Assembly: GCA_023954855.1 (NCBI GenBank)
Contig: JAGSGY010000016.1
Location: 25,316-89,315 of the forward strand
DNA length: 64,000 bases
Direction of reading: 5' to 3'
From: Pseudomonadota bacterium
GTDB taxonomy: Bacteria > Myxococcota_A > UBA796 > GCA-2862545
Under the pieces are notes generated by a model. It made no database searches. It was not told the DNA's origin and saw only the letters and a program-made list of their open reading frames with translations. Below are positions 45,083-53,627 of the stretch, piece by piece (the stretch's first letter is position 1; every line of letters starts with the position of its first letter). Made by a program: the position numbers and the translations under genes.

Positions 45083-46006
45083 ATGCCCTGGACTGCTGCG
45101 GACATCCCCGACCAGACCGGCCGAAGTGCGGTCGTCACCGGCGCGAACGGTGGCCTGGGTGAAGTGACGGCCCGCGAGCTTGCCCGCAAGGGCGCACACG
45201 TCATCATCGCTGCGCGGAACCTCACCAAAGCCGCAGACGCAGAAGCGCGCATTCGCGAAGCGATACCGTCGGCTTCGGTCGAAGTGCGGCCCCTCGACCT
45301 GGCTGATCTCGCGTCCGTTCGAGCCTTCGCGGACACCTACCAGCGCGACACCCTCGATCTGCTCGTCAACAACGCTGGCGTGATGGCGATTCCGTACCGC
45401 ACGACCGCTGACGGCTTCGAGATGCAGTTCGGCACCAATCACCTTGGACACTTCGCGCTCACCGGCCTGCTGCTCCCGAAGCTGCTGAACTCCGCATCCG
45501 GTCGCGTGGTCAACGTCTCCTCCAACGCCCATCGCATGAAGCAGATGGAGTTCGACGAGCTGCGCGGCGACGCTGGCTACTCGCCGTGGGATGCCTACGC
45601 GCGCTCCAAGGTGGCCAACCTGCTCTTCACCTACGAGCTGCAGCGCCGACTCGAGCGGCGTGGGGCGTCGGTGCTCTCGGCTGCAGGCCACCCTGGCTAC
45701 GCCGCGACCGATCTTCAGCACGTGGCCCCTCGGCAGAGCGGCAGCCGCTTCATGGCCGCGGTGATGGCGGCTGGAAACGCCGTGATCGCGCAGTCTGCCG
45801 AGATGGGCGCGCTTCCGCAGCTGTTTGCCGCGACCCATCCCGACGTGGTCGGCGGTGACTACTACGGCCCCGGCGGCATGTTCGAGTTCCGCGGCTACCC
45901 CAAGAAGGTCGAGTCCTCGAAGCGCTCGCACGACACCGAGCTTCAGCGGGATCTCTGGGACAAGAGCGTCGAGTTCACCGGCGTGGACTACGCCGCCCTC
46001 GCCTAG
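45083..46006 (+). CDS. Short-chain dehydrogenase/reductase (retinol dehydrogenase-like)
   Basis: 307 residues, a little longer than classical SDRs, typical of the RDH/WWOX-like group. Cofactor motif 'VVTGANGGLGEVTARELA', 'DLLVNNAGVMAIP', catalytic 'VNVSSNAH' and 'YARSKVANLLF' (Tyr-x3-Lys). The residue pattern after the glycine motif ('AARN') favours NADP(H). The substrate is probably a lipid-like alcohol or ketone. Its stop overlaps the convergent nitronate monooxygenase gene by 4 bp. Confidence 0.9.
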   Translation: MPWTAADIPDQTGRSAVVTGANGGLGEVTARELARKGAHVIIAARNLTKAADAEARIREAIPSASVEVRPLDLADLASVRAFADTYQRDTLDLLVNNAGVMAIPYRTTADGFEMQFGTNHLGHFALTGLLLPKLLNSASGRVVNVSSNAHRMKQMEFDELRGDAGYSPWDAYARSKVANLLFTYELQRRLERRGASVLSAAGHPGYAATDLQHVAPRQSGSRFMAAVMAAGNAVIAQSAEMGALPQLFAATHPDVVGGDYYGPGGMFEFRGYPKKVESSKRSHDTELQRDLWDKSVEFTGVDYAALA

Positions 46007-46896
46007 CTGGTCAGACGCTTTACGGCGTCGTGGTACTCGCGCACAACCTCCTCGACGATCTCACCAATCGGCTTGATCTCGTGGATGGTGTCGACGCCCT
46101 GTCCGGCGCTCCAGATGTCGCGCCAGCGCTTGGCGGCCTGCGGGCGGGCGGGGTCGGCATCGGTGGGGATGGTCGACTTGATGAAGTTCGCGTTCACCCC
46201 AGAGATCTGGTCGGTGTAGACGATGTCGTCGTGGGTCGAGTCGACGATGAGCTGCTTGTACGCGTCAGATGCGGCGCACTCGGTCGAGGCGATGAATCGC
46301 GTCCCCATGTACGCAAGCTCGGCGCCGAGCGCGAGGGCCGCTGCGACCTGCTCGCCACCGCTGATGCATCCGGCGCCAATCACGGGAACATCCAGCTGGC
46401 TCCTTAGGTAGGGAATCAAGGCGTAGGGGTTCACGGTGCCTGCATGGCCTCCGGCGCCCTGCGAGACCGCGATGATGGCGTCGACACCTGCGCCCTGTGC
46501 CTTGAGGCCGTGGTCGAGCCGGATCACGTCGTGAAAGACGGTCATGCCCTTCGGGTGCACGCGCTTCACGATCTCGGTGGGGTTGCCGTACGAGGTGATC
46601 ATCACCGGCACGCCGTACTCGATGCACAGTTCGACATCGCGCTCGCGGCGCTCGGGGTCGGTCAGCCCGATGGTGACGTTGATCGCGAACGGCTTGTCCG
46701 TCTTCGAGCGGAGCCATTGAAGGTCGGCCTCGAAGGCCTCGGCGGTGCGGGCGTTCAGGCTCGGCATGGCGCCAAGGATGCCGGCTTCGGCACAGGCGAG
46801 CAGCATCTCGCGGTTCGAGATGAGGAACATGGGAGCGGCGACCAGCGGGTAGGTCAGGCCGAGCTTTCGCGAGAGGGCAGTCGAGAACGCGGGCAG
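46003..46896 (-). CDS. Nitronate monooxygenase-like FMN protein (CTG start)
   Basis: 297 residues if read from CTG 46896. The first ATG (46830) would cut off the conserved N-terminal strand 'LGLTYPLVAAPMFLISN' that every member needs for FMN binding. Upstream of it no ATG, GTG or TTG exists, while AAGGAGG sits exactly five bases before CTG. Core motifs: 'VSQGAGGHAGT' and 'IGAGCISGGEQVAAALALGA', typical of NMO/2-nitropropane dioxygenases. It oxidises propionate-3-nitronate-like alkyl nitronates in characterised relatives. Promoter box TTAGCG/TAGCGT is 22 bp upstream. Confidence 0.88.
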   Translation of the reverse strand: MPAFSTALSRKLGLTYPLVAAPMFLISNREMLLACAEAGILGAMPSLNARTAEAFEADLQWLRSKTDKPFAINVTIGLTDPERRERDVELCIEYGVPVMITSYGNPTEIVKRVHPKGMTVFHDVIRLDHGLKAQGAGVDAIIAVSQGAGGHAGTVNPYALIPYLRSQLDVPVIGAGCISGGEQVAAALALGAELAYMGTRFIASTECAASDAYKQLIVDSTHDDIVYTDQISGVNANFIKSTIPTDADPARPQAAKRWRDIWSAGQGVDTIHEIKPIGEIVEEVVREYHDAVKRLTS

Positions 46897-46918
46897 GGGG
46901 GCCTCCTTGGGTGCCCGA

Positions 46919-46924
46919 ACGCTA
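46919..46924 (-). promoter_or_regulatory. Candidate -10 box (TAGCGT) of the nitronate monooxygenase gene
   Basis: GGGTTAGCGT on the minus strand lies 22 bp before CTG 46896, matching the GGGTTAGTGT arrangement before the SDR gene. It overlaps the 3' end of the M28 peptidase gene. Confidence 0.35.
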
Positions 46925-47938
46925 ACCCAGCTCTCGGCGGCGCCTCGTCAGAACTCCAGCAAGAGCCAGGGCGAGAAGGCCGCCGCTTCCCGCGTGATTG
47001 CAGCTGCAGCCCCCCACCTGCTCGAGCGGCTCGGCCTCGGCGCTCGCACGGCTCGTGGCCAGGATCACGACCTCGGTGAGGAAGGTGAGGTCGACTTGAT
47101 CGATGGTGTCCTCACCGGTGTGGTAGCTGGGCGGCAGCGGAAAGGTGCCGATGTGAAGTGCGGGCATGCCAGCTTCCCAGAAGGGAAAGTGGTCGCTGCG
47201 TTCATCGCCGCCGAACAGGTCCTGGTCGACCCCCGTGACGTCGATGTCGACGGCGTCCTCGGCCAGCGCCTCGATGGCGTCCGCCTCGGCGACCCAGCGC
47301 GCGTCGTACGAGAACCAGAGCACGTCGGAGTCGCCAGGATTGTGGCCGACCGGGTCAAAGGCCAGGGCCAAGTGCACGGTCTCGCCGCTGGCTTCGAGTG
47401 CCGCAACATGCGCGAAGGACCCGACCAGGCCGACCTCTTCGGCCGAGAACGCGACAAAGCGCACCGAGCGCTCGAAGCCGGGCTCCCAGGTCGAGAGCAC
47501 CCGCGCGGCTTCGAGGAGGGTGGCAACGCCGCTCGCGTCGTCGTCGGCGCCCGGAGCCGGATCGGTGCTCGCATCCCAGCCGTCGTCGAGGCTGGCCGTG
47601 CTGTCGTAGTGGGCCATCAGCACCATCGGTGCGAGGGCGGGGTCGGTGCCCGGCAACTCCGCGATCACGTTGTGCAGTTCGTATGGGCTGGTGCTGGTGT
47701 CGAAGGCCTCGGTCCAGACGGTGAGGCCATCGATGGCTTCAAATCGCTCGACCACCCAGCGCTCGGCGCGCTCGATCTGCGGGTGCTTCACGGAGCGGCT
47801 GATCAGGCGCGTGCCATCAGCGAGTTCGGCCTCGCCGGTGAGTTCGCGAAGATCGGCTTCGATACGAGCCGGGTCGACCTGGTCGCGAATCCAGGCGGGG
47901 TCGGCAGCGAGCGCGGCAACGGTAAGGAGAGTGAGCAC
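46922..47938 (-). CDS. Secreted M28-family zinc aminopeptidase with MYXO-CTERM-like tag
   Basis: 338 residues from GTG 47938, which gives a good signal peptide ('VLTLLTVAALAADPAW'). M28 metal ligands are visible: 'MVLMAHYDSTA' (His, Asp), 'APGADDDASGVATLLEAARVL' (bridging Asp), 'FSAEEVGLVGSF' (Glu-Glu), 'AFDPVGHNP' and a C-terminal His in 'PPSYHTGEDT'. The tail 'GGCSCNHAGSGGLL' with a hydrophobic helix and RRRR is a MYXO-CTERM-like anchor. An extracellular aminopeptidase displayed on the cell surface. TACGAT is five bases before GTG, so it may be leaderless. Confidence 0.88.
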   Translation of the reverse strand: MLTLLTVAALAADPAWIRDQVDPARIEADLRELTGEAELADGTRLISRSVKHPQIERAERWVVERFEAIDGLTVWTEAFDTSTSPYELHNVIAELPGTDPALAPMVLMAHYDSTASLDDGWDASTDPAPGADDDASGVATLLEAARVLSTWEPGFERSVRFVAFSAEEVGLVGSFAHVAALEASGETVHLALAFDPVGHNPGDSDVLWFSYDARWVAEADAIEALAEDAVDIDVTGVDQDLFGGDERSDHFPFWEAGMPALHIGTFPLPPSYHTGEDTIDQVDLTFLTEVVILATSRASAEAEPLEQVGGCSCNHAGSGGLLALALAGVLTRRRRELG

Positions 47939-47943
47939 GCACC

Positions 47944-47949
47944 ATCGTA
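47944..47949 (-). promoter_or_regulatory. Candidate -10 of a leaderless promoter (M28 peptidase)
   Basis: TACGAT on the minus strand ends 5 bp before GTG 47938; no ribosome site. It is divergent with the plus-strand box 20 bp away. Confidence 0.35.
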
Positions 47950-47969
47950 GCAATTGGCGCGCGATCGGG

Positions 47970-47975
47970 TAGAAC
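47970..47975 (+). promoter_or_regulatory. Candidate -10 of a leaderless promoter (cNMP-binding protein)
   Basis: TAGAAC, 6 bp before ATG 47982, without a ribosome site. Both promoters of this divergent pair fit into 43 bp. Confidence 0.35.
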
Positions 47976-47981
47976 AGGGCG

Positions 47982-49346
47982 ATGACACCTTCAGCCCTGA
48001 CCTTCCTCACGGACGAGGACCGCGACGCGCTCCTGGCCCGTGCCACGCTGACCCATCGGCTTGATGGAGACGTTCTTCTCGCCGCCTCCGACGCGAGCCG
48101 GGCGCTGTATTGGGTCGTCGAGGGCTTCGCGCTCGTGCAGCGCACGGTGGGCGGCGTACACCTGTCGGTCGCGCGCCTCGGGCCTGGCGAGTTCTTCGGT
48201 GAGATGTCGTTGATTGAACGCGCGCCGACCACGGCAGCAGTGGTTGCGGACGGACCCGTGCAGATTGCGAGAGTCGGGGCAGATGACCTCAACGCGCTGG
48301 CCGATGGTGTCGGCGGCTTCGAGAAGCGCTTCTATCGGTCGTTGGCCGTGGTGCTGTCCCGTCGGCTTCGGGAGCTCGGGTCTTTCGTGGCCTCGGTCGA
48401 CAAGCAGACGGAAGAGCGACACCAAGACCTGTTTGAGCGACTGCAGCCCCCCGAGCCTTCGGAGCACCGGGCACTGCTCGCAAAAGTGGGCGACCTGAGA
48501 CGCCGTCTCAGCGATTCTGAGTTCTCGGTGGCCCTGGGCGGCGACCCGACAGATGTGACCGAGCGCGTGTTCGACGAGGTCGTCTCTCTGCTTCGGGTTC
48601 GTGGACCCAAAGCGGCCGGGGTCTTGCACCGGGAGCTGTTCGCCGCTTGGATGACCAGCCGCACCATCGCGGGCAGCTTGCTGCGCATCGGCGGAGAGGC
48701 TTGCGGACCCAGAACTCGCGAGCTGGTGCTCGCCAATGAACCCGACGGGGATGGGCCAGCTGGGCGCGCGTTGGACCGCTGGTTTCTCAATCGCGCCGCA
48801 TTAGTCGGCATGCGCCAAGCCTGTGCCAGCGCCGCCCGACAGATGACCGGTGAGTCGGTGACCCTACTCGGCGCCGTGCAGGGCGAAGTCCTCCGAGGCG
48901 CCACCGCACGCTTTGTCCAGGTGAACGTGCTCGACCGTGACGAGGGCACCTTGCTCGACGTCCACGGAAGTGTCGGCGGCAAGAAGGTCTTGCTGGCGCA
49001 GATGTCGATTCATGAGCTGCTTCGGGGACGCGGCCGCCTGACGCTCGAACCGGCGGATGCGGTGGCCGGCATCGGCTTGCTCGATCGGACGTCGCCGTCG
49101 GAGCTCACTGCATTGCTCGAGCTGTGCGGGCGCATGCTCGCGCGCGAGGGTGTGCTCTGGCTGTCGGGCACCTTGCCAAGCGACCCCGAGTTCGCGCTCT
49201 ACCGCCACCTTCTCGGCTGGGCAGGCCATCGGTACGAGCCCGAGCAGGTTGAGGCGGCCGCGGGTCAGGCAGGTCTCACGGTGACGGTCGAGACCTACGA
49301 TGTGCACGCGCTATACGCGCTTCGGTGGGCCGCAGATGCGACCTGA
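47982..49346 (+). CDS. Cyclic nucleotide-binding domain fused to a degenerate SAM methyltransferase
   Basis: 454 residues. Residues ~10-125 are a cNMP-binding domain with the phosphate-binding cassette 'FFGEMSLIERAPTTAAVVA' (Gly-Glu and Arg present, so cAMP/cGMP binding is likely). A helical linker with charged coiled-coil character follows. Residues ~250-450 resemble the methyltransferase half of known cNMP-methyltransferase fusions ('DRWFLNRAALVGMRQ', 'VAGIGLLDRTSPSELTALLE', 'MLAREGVLWLSGTL'). The SAM glycine loop is replaced by 'TLLGAVQGEVLRG', so catalysis may be lost. It overlaps the PFK-2-like gene by 11 bp. Confidence 0.8.
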   Translation: MTPSALTFLTDEDRDALLARATLTHRLDGDVLLAASDASRALYWVVEGFALVQRTVGGVHLSVARLGPGEFFGEMSLIERAPTTAAVVADGPVQIARVGADDLNALADGVGGFEKRFYRSLAVVLSRRLRELGSFVASVDKQTEERHQDLFERLQPPEPSEHRALLAKVGDLRRRLSDSEFSVALGGDPTDVTERVFDEVVSLLRVRGPKAAGVLHRELFAAWMTSRTIAGSLLRIGGEACGPRTRELVLANEPDGDGPAGRALDRWFLNRAALVGMRQACASAARQMTGESVTLLGAVQGEVLRGATARFVQVNVLDRDEGTLLDVHGSVGGKKVLLAQMSIHELLRGRGRLTLEPADAVAGIGLLDRTSPSELTALLELCGRMLAREGVLWLSGTLPSDPEFALYRHLLGWAGHRYEPEQVEAAAGQAGLTVTVETYDVHALYALRWAADAT

Positions 49347-50604
49347 TGTCCCCGAGCAGCGAAAGCTCGTACTGGTCATGGTCGGACTGCCGGCCCGTGG
49401 CAAGACCTACACCGCCCGAAAGCTCGCCCGGTACCTGAACTGGCGAGGGCACAGCACTCGCGTCTTCAATGTGGGCAACTACCGACGCCGCGATGTCGGT
49501 GCCCAGAAGCCGGCGAGCTTCTTCGACCCGCGCAACGTCGAGGGGCTCGAAGCGCGGCGGCGGGTCGCCATGCGCGCCCTCGACGAGCTGTTGAGCTGGC
49601 TTGACGAGGGCGGGCTCGTGGCCATCTACGACGCGACCAACTCCACGCGCTCGCGTCGTGACCTCGTTCGTGGGCGCGTCGAAGCCGCCGGCCATCGCGT
49701 CGTCTTCATCGAGTCCGTGTGCAACGACGCGGCCGTCGTCGAGGACAACATCCGAAGCACGAAGCTCCGCAGTCCCGACTACGCCGGTGTCGAGGCCGAC
49801 AAAGCCGTGGCTGACTTTCGCGAGCGCATCGCCTTCTACGAGCGGGCCTACGAGCCGGTCGATGATGCCGAGCTGTCGTGGGTCAAGATCGTCGACTTGG
49901 GGCGCCAGGTCGTGGTCAACCGCATTCAGGGCTACCTGCCGGCTCGCCTCGTCTACTTCCTGATGAACTTGCACACCGGTGAGCGACGCATCTGGCTGAC
50001 CCGGCATGGCCAGTCGATGGACAATGTCGCCGGTAAGCTCGGCGGCGACTCCTCGATCTCGCCGCTCGGTCAGCAGTATGCGGCTCGGCTCGCCGAGTTC
50101 ATGCGCGAGCGCGCCGGCGACGAGAAGGTTCCGGTGTGGACGAGCACCTTGCAGCGCACCATTCAGACGGCTGCGGGCCTTCACCTGCCGAGCGTGGCCT
50201 GGCGTGCTCTGGACGAGATCGACGCGGGCATCTGCGAGGGTCTGACCTACGCCGAATTCGATGGACGCTTCCCCGATGACTTTGCGTCGCGCAAGGCCGA
50301 CAAGCTGCGCTTTCGCTACCCACGCGGTGAGTCCTACCAGGACGTCGTTCGGCGGGTGGAGCCGGTGTTGATCGAGATCGAGCGCCAGCGCCGGCCGCTT
50401 CTGGTGGTCGCGCACCAGGCGGTGCTTCGCGCCTTGTACGGCTACTTCTTGGACAAGGACCCGGTCGCCGTGCCGCATCTCGAGGTACCGCTGCACATGG
50501 TCATCGAGCTCACGCCTCACGCGTATGGCGCTACAGAACGGCGGTTTGAGCTGGGGCCTCGTGTGGGCTCAGAGCCGAGCTGGAATGCGGCTGCGTCGAG
50601 CTAG
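49336..50604 (+). CDS. Bifunctional 6-phosphofructo-2-kinase/fructose-2,6-bisphosphatase-like protein
   Basis: 422 residues with the eukaryote-type PFKFB arrangement. Kinase half: Walker A 'MVGLPARGKTYTARKLA', 'NVGNYRR' and 'FFDPRN', which are PFK-2 signatures, then 'LVAIYDATNSTRSRR'. Phosphatase half: 'IWLTRHGQSMDNVAGKLGGD' (phospho-His), 'TSTLQRTIQTA', 'LDEIDAGICEGLTYAEF' (Glu acid) and 'LVVAHQAVLRALYGYF'. It would make and break fructose-2,6-bisphosphate, rare in bacteria; an alternative phosphosugar is possible. The start codon lies inside the cNMP-binding gene, implying translational coupling. Confidence 0.88.
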   Translation: MRPDVPEQRKLVLVMVGLPARGKTYTARKLARYLNWRGHSTRVFNVGNYRRRDVGAQKPASFFDPRNVEGLEARRRVAMRALDELLSWLDEGGLVAIYDATNSTRSRRDLVRGRVEAAGHRVVFIESVCNDAAVVEDNIRSTKLRSPDYAGVEADKAVADFRERIAFYERAYEPVDDAELSWVKIVDLGRQVVVNRIQGYLPARLVYFLMNLHTGERRIWLTRHGQSMDNVAGKLGGDSSISPLGQQYAARLAEFMRERAGDEKVPVWTSTLQRTIQTAAGLHLPSVAWRALDEIDAGICEGLTYAEFDGRFPDDFASRKADKLRFRYPRGESYQDVVRRVEPVLIEIERQRRPLLVVAHQAVLRALYGYFLDKDPVAVPHLEVPLHMVIELTPHAYGATERRFELGPRVGSEPSWNAAASS

Positions 50605-50622
50605 GCATTGCCTCGGGCAGGC

Positions 50623-50628
50623 TAGCTC
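50623..50628 (+). promoter_or_regulatory. Candidate -10 box (TAGCTC) of the DAHP synthase gene
   Basis: GGCTAGCTC lies 36 bp before ATG 50665; GGAG near the start codon serves as ribosome site. Confidence 0.3.
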
Positions 50629-50664
50629 TGGCGCGTTAAAGCCGGTGGTTCACGGAGAAGCGAA

Positions 50665-51990
50665 ATGACCTGGGCGCTCGATAGCTGGCGTGGACTTCCG
50701 ATTCGCCAGCAGCCGAACTACGACGATCCGGCGGCCGTCGAAGCCGCACTCGCCCAGGTGCGTGCGTTGCCCCCACTCGTGCATGCGGGCGAGGTCGACC
50801 ACCTCCGTGCTCAGCTCGCGCGCGTCGCGGCGGGTGAAGCCTTCTTGCTCCAGGGCGGTGACTGCGCCGAGCGCTTTGTCGACTGCGCGCGGGCTCCCAT
50901 CGAGGCGAAGCTCAAGATCTTGCTGCAGATGAGCCTCGTGCTGACCTGGGGCGCACGTATTCCCGTGGTCCGCGTCGCGCGCATGGCCGGTCAGTACGCG
51001 AAGCCACGCTCCCGCGACACCGAAGTCGTCGAGGGCTACGGCGAGATTGCGTGCTACCGCGGCGACCACGTCAACGGGCACCACCCGTCCGAGCGTCGCC
51101 CCGACCCGAAGCGGCTCGTCGACGCGTACTTCCACTCCGCAGCGACGATGAACTACGCCCGCGCACTGCTCGACGGTGGATTCGCCGACCTCCAAGAAGC
51201 AGACCACTGGGATCTCGGCTTTGTCCGTCACGCCGAGCGGCGCGCCGCCTACGAAGACATGTCGGCTCGCATTCTCGATGCACTCGACTTTATGCGGGTG
51301 ACGGGCGTCGAGGACCCTGCACTGCACTCGGTCGACCTGTGGTCTTCCCACGAGGGACTGTTGCTGCCTTGGGAAGAGGCGCAGACCTTCGAGATGAACG
51401 GGCGTGCCTACAACCTCGGTGCTCACTTCTTGTGGATTGGCGACCGCACCCGGCAGGTCGATGGCGCCCACGTCGAGTACTTCCGCGGCATCGCCAACCC
51501 GATTGGTGTGAAGTGCGGTCCCACGATGGCAACCGACGAGCTGCTCCGCTTGCTCGACGCGCTCGACCCGGACCATGAGGCGGGGCGCATCACCCTGATC
51601 ACTCGCTACGGCGCCGAGAACGCGGCCAAGATGCTTCCCGCTCACGTGCGCGCTGTCCAGTCTTCGGGTCGCAAGGTGGTCTGGTCTTCGGACCCGATGC
51701 ACGGCAACACGACCAGTGCGGCGACCGGCGTGAAGACGCGCAACTTCGACCGCATCCTGAGCGAGCTGCGCACGGTGTTCGAGGTCCACGAGTCTGAAGG
51801 AACCCACCTTGGTGGCGTGCACTTCGAGCTCACCGGTGCCGACGTCACCGAGTGCACGGGCGGTCCCCAAGAGCTCGGCGAGCACGATCTGGCGACGGCG
51901 TACGAGACCTTCTGCGACCCCCGCCTGAACTACGCGCAGAGTCTCGAGATGGCCTTCCTCATCGCGAGGCGTCTGCAGGGAACGCGCTGA
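50665..51990 (+). CDS. aroG: Class II 3-deoxy-7-phosphoheptulonate synthase (DAHP synthase)
   Basis: 441 residues, normal for the plant/actinobacterial class II type. It condenses phosphoenolpyruvate with erythrose-4-phosphate, the first step of aromatic amino acid synthesis. Signatures: 'LLQGGDCAERFVDC' (metal Cys), 'RMAGQYAKPRS', 'SSHEGLLLPWEEA', 'IANPIGVKCGPTM', 'WSSDPMHGNT' and 'GGVHFELTGADVTEC'. The ~85-residue N-terminal extension with allosteric sites of the mycobacterial enzyme is largely missing. It convergently overlaps the patatin gene by 32 bp. Symbol by analogy with mycobacterial AroG. Confidence 0.95.
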   Translation: MTWALDSWRGLPIRQQPNYDDPAAVEAALAQVRALPPLVHAGEVDHLRAQLARVAAGEAFLLQGGDCAERFVDCARAPIEAKLKILLQMSLVLTWGARIPVVRVARMAGQYAKPRSRDTEVVEGYGEIACYRGDHVNGHHPSERRPDPKRLVDAYFHSAATMNYARALLDGGFADLQEADHWDLGFVRHAERRAAYEDMSARILDALDFMRVTGVEDPALHSVDLWSSHEGLLLPWEEAQTFEMNGRAYNLGAHFLWIGDRTRQVDGAHVEYFRGIANPIGVKCGPTMATDELLRLLDALDPDHEAGRITLITRYGAENAAKMLPAHVRAVQSSGRKVVWSSDPMHGNTTSAATGVKTRNFDRILSELRTVFEVHESEGTHLGGVHFELTGADVTECTGGPQELGEHDLATAYETFCDPRLNYAQSLEMAFLIARRLQGTR

Positions 51991-52657
51991 GCGCCTCGAG
52001 GGTGCGCTGCTTGGCCTCTTCGACCTGAGCCTCGAAGTCGCCGAGATTCCAGAGCTTTGCACCGCTCTTCGGGGTGCGGACCACGGTCACGCCCTCGGGC
52101 ACAGGTGCGTCCTCGCCGCCGCGTGAGCTGTCGACCAGATGCAGGATGACGGCCCGGTCGGGCCGGTGTGCTCGCCACGCCTCGAGTGCGGTTCGGTCGA
52201 CCACGCCGCCGTCCTGATAGGGCACACCGTCCAGCACGACGGGCGTAAAGAGATACGGAATGGCGCAGCTTGCCGCGACGGCCTGCCGCAGTGGGCCCGA
52301 GGTCAGCAGCGACGGACGCCGGCCCGGACCCATGACGCCGACCCCGAACGGGCGCTCGAGGTCTTCGATGCGCTCGGGGAGGAACTCCGCCAGCCGGTCG
52401 ATGACGGGGCCCATCGCGAAGAGGCCTCGCCAGGGGGTGCCAGACAGCGCGATCTGGCGCAGCGGAGGGGCCTCGTTCAAGAGTGCGCCGATATCCTCGG
52501 CGGGTACGCCGGCCGAGAAGAGAGACCCGGCAAGGGCTCCGGAAGAGGTGCCGCAGACGCCACCCACTTCGATTCCGCGTTGCTCGATGGCGGCGAGGAA
52601 GCCGGTCTGGCGGGCAAAGGCGAGAAATCCGCTCGAGAGCACGAGTTCCGTGGGCAC
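51959..52657 (-). CDS. Patatin-like phospholipase
   Basis: 232 residues from GTG 52657 with GAGGAG seven bases upstream. Patatin features: oxyanion region 'ELVLSSGFLAF', nucleophile elbow 'GTSSGALAGSLFSAG' (Ser), and the dyad Asp in 'YQDGGVVDRT'. The oxyanion loop lacks the classical G-G-G-x-R run. It is small for the family and has no signal or membrane helix, so it is a cytosolic lipid acyl hydrolase. Its start overlaps the stop of the acyl-CoA dehydrogenase-like gene by one base. Confidence 0.88.
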   Translation of the reverse strand: MPTELVLSSGFLAFARQTGFLAAIEQRGIEVGGVCGTSSGALAGSLFSAGVPAEDIGALLNEAPPLRQIALSGTPWRGLFAMGPVIDRLAEFLPERIEDLERPFGVGVMGPGRRPSLLTSGPLRQAVAASCAIPYLFTPVVLDGVPYQDGGVVDRTALEAWRAHRPDRAVILHLVDSSRGGEDAPVPEGVTVVRTPKSGAKLWNLGDFEAQVEEAKQRTLEALSAFPADASR

Positions 52658-53541
52658 TAGTTCTCCTCGGCGATGCCGAGCGCGGACTTTGCCCGGGCCA
52701 AGCGCGCCCGGCGGGCTGTGCCGGCAACCTTGAGCAACTTCAGGTCTCGCGAGAGTCGCTCGTCGGTTTCGGCCACGGGCAGGATCAGCGCGTGGGCCTG
52801 AGACATCAGCCCATCGAGGACCAAGTGCACCGCCGGATCACGCGGCGAGGCGTGGGACAGCGCCCAGAGACCAGCAAGGACGGCGGCCCACGCTGGGTCG
52901 CGGGTCTGACGCAGGCCAAAACCACAGAGCGCGGCCGTCACGAACAGGTCCTCAACGGTGCGGAACGGCTTGATGATGTCGGCCCAGCCGTCACCTGGCA
53001 CTCGGGAGGAACGGGGCACGCGCGTATCGATGTGGACCTGGAAGTGGGGGACTTCAGGGACGAAGGGCGTCGGCGGCATGGGCTTCAAGGTGACGCCTTC
53101 CGCGTTCGCTGGCACGGCGTACACCCCGATGACGGGTCGCCCGTCTCGCATTCCTTCGTTCGCAGCGACGAGCAGGGTCTCAGCACGGTCGGCGAGCGTG
53201 GACCAGTGCTTCGTCCCCTGTAGGTGAACGACTTCGCCCCCGGTCGCCGACGTCTCGATCGAACGAGGATGGTTGCCCTTCGCCTCGGTGACGCACAGTG
53301 CGGCTGCAGAGAAGCCGGGGAGGAGGTCCGCGAGCGCAGCGCGGTAGGCCACGGCGAACACGCCGGCCATGCGATCCGAGCGTGCGGCGCCGGCCACGGC
53401 GCGGGCGAGGGGAGTGGCGTCGCCGAAGGTGGCTTCGGTCGCGTGCAGCCAAGGGGCGAGGGCGTCGACGACCTCGACGGGGGCGGTGAGCGCGTCGCGG
53501 ATCATCGCCGATAGCGTGGGGGCGGCCGTGGTTTGAGTCAT
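52657..53541 (-). CDS. Acyl-CoA dehydrogenase-like protein, short and probably non-catalytic
   Basis: 294 residues. The middle part resembles the beta-barrel of acyl-CoA dehydrogenases ('LCVTEAKGNHPRS', 'GGEVVHLQGTKHWSTLADRA', 'LLVAANEGMRDGRPVIGVYAV'), the region that holds FAD and substrate. The C-terminal helical domain with catalytic Glu is shortened and no base is obvious. It is about 90 residues shorter than typical ACADs. It may be a degenerate partner subunit. Operon with patatin suggests lipid turnover. TAGAAC and GGAG lie upstream of ATG 53541. Confidence 0.7.
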   Translation of the reverse strand: MTQTTAAPTLSAMIRDALTAPVEVVDALAPWLHATEATFGDATPLARAVAGAARSDRMAGVFAVAYRAALADLLPGFSAAALCVTEAKGNHPRSIETSATGGEVVHLQGTKHWSTLADRAETLLVAANEGMRDGRPVIGVYAVPANAEGVTLKPMPPTPFVPEVPHFQVHIDTRVPRSSRVPGDGWADIIKPFRTVEDLFVTAALCGFGLRQTRDPAWAAVLAGLWALSHASPRDPAVHLVLDGLMSQAHALILPVAETDERLSRDLKLLKVAGTARRARLARAKSALGIAEEN

Positions 53542-53627
53542 CGGGTCTCCGGCGTTGTTCTACCCCGGTTCGGGGATAGGGGAGGCCATGACCGACTGCC
53601 CCCAGTTCCGCTTCGTCGGAGGTACCG

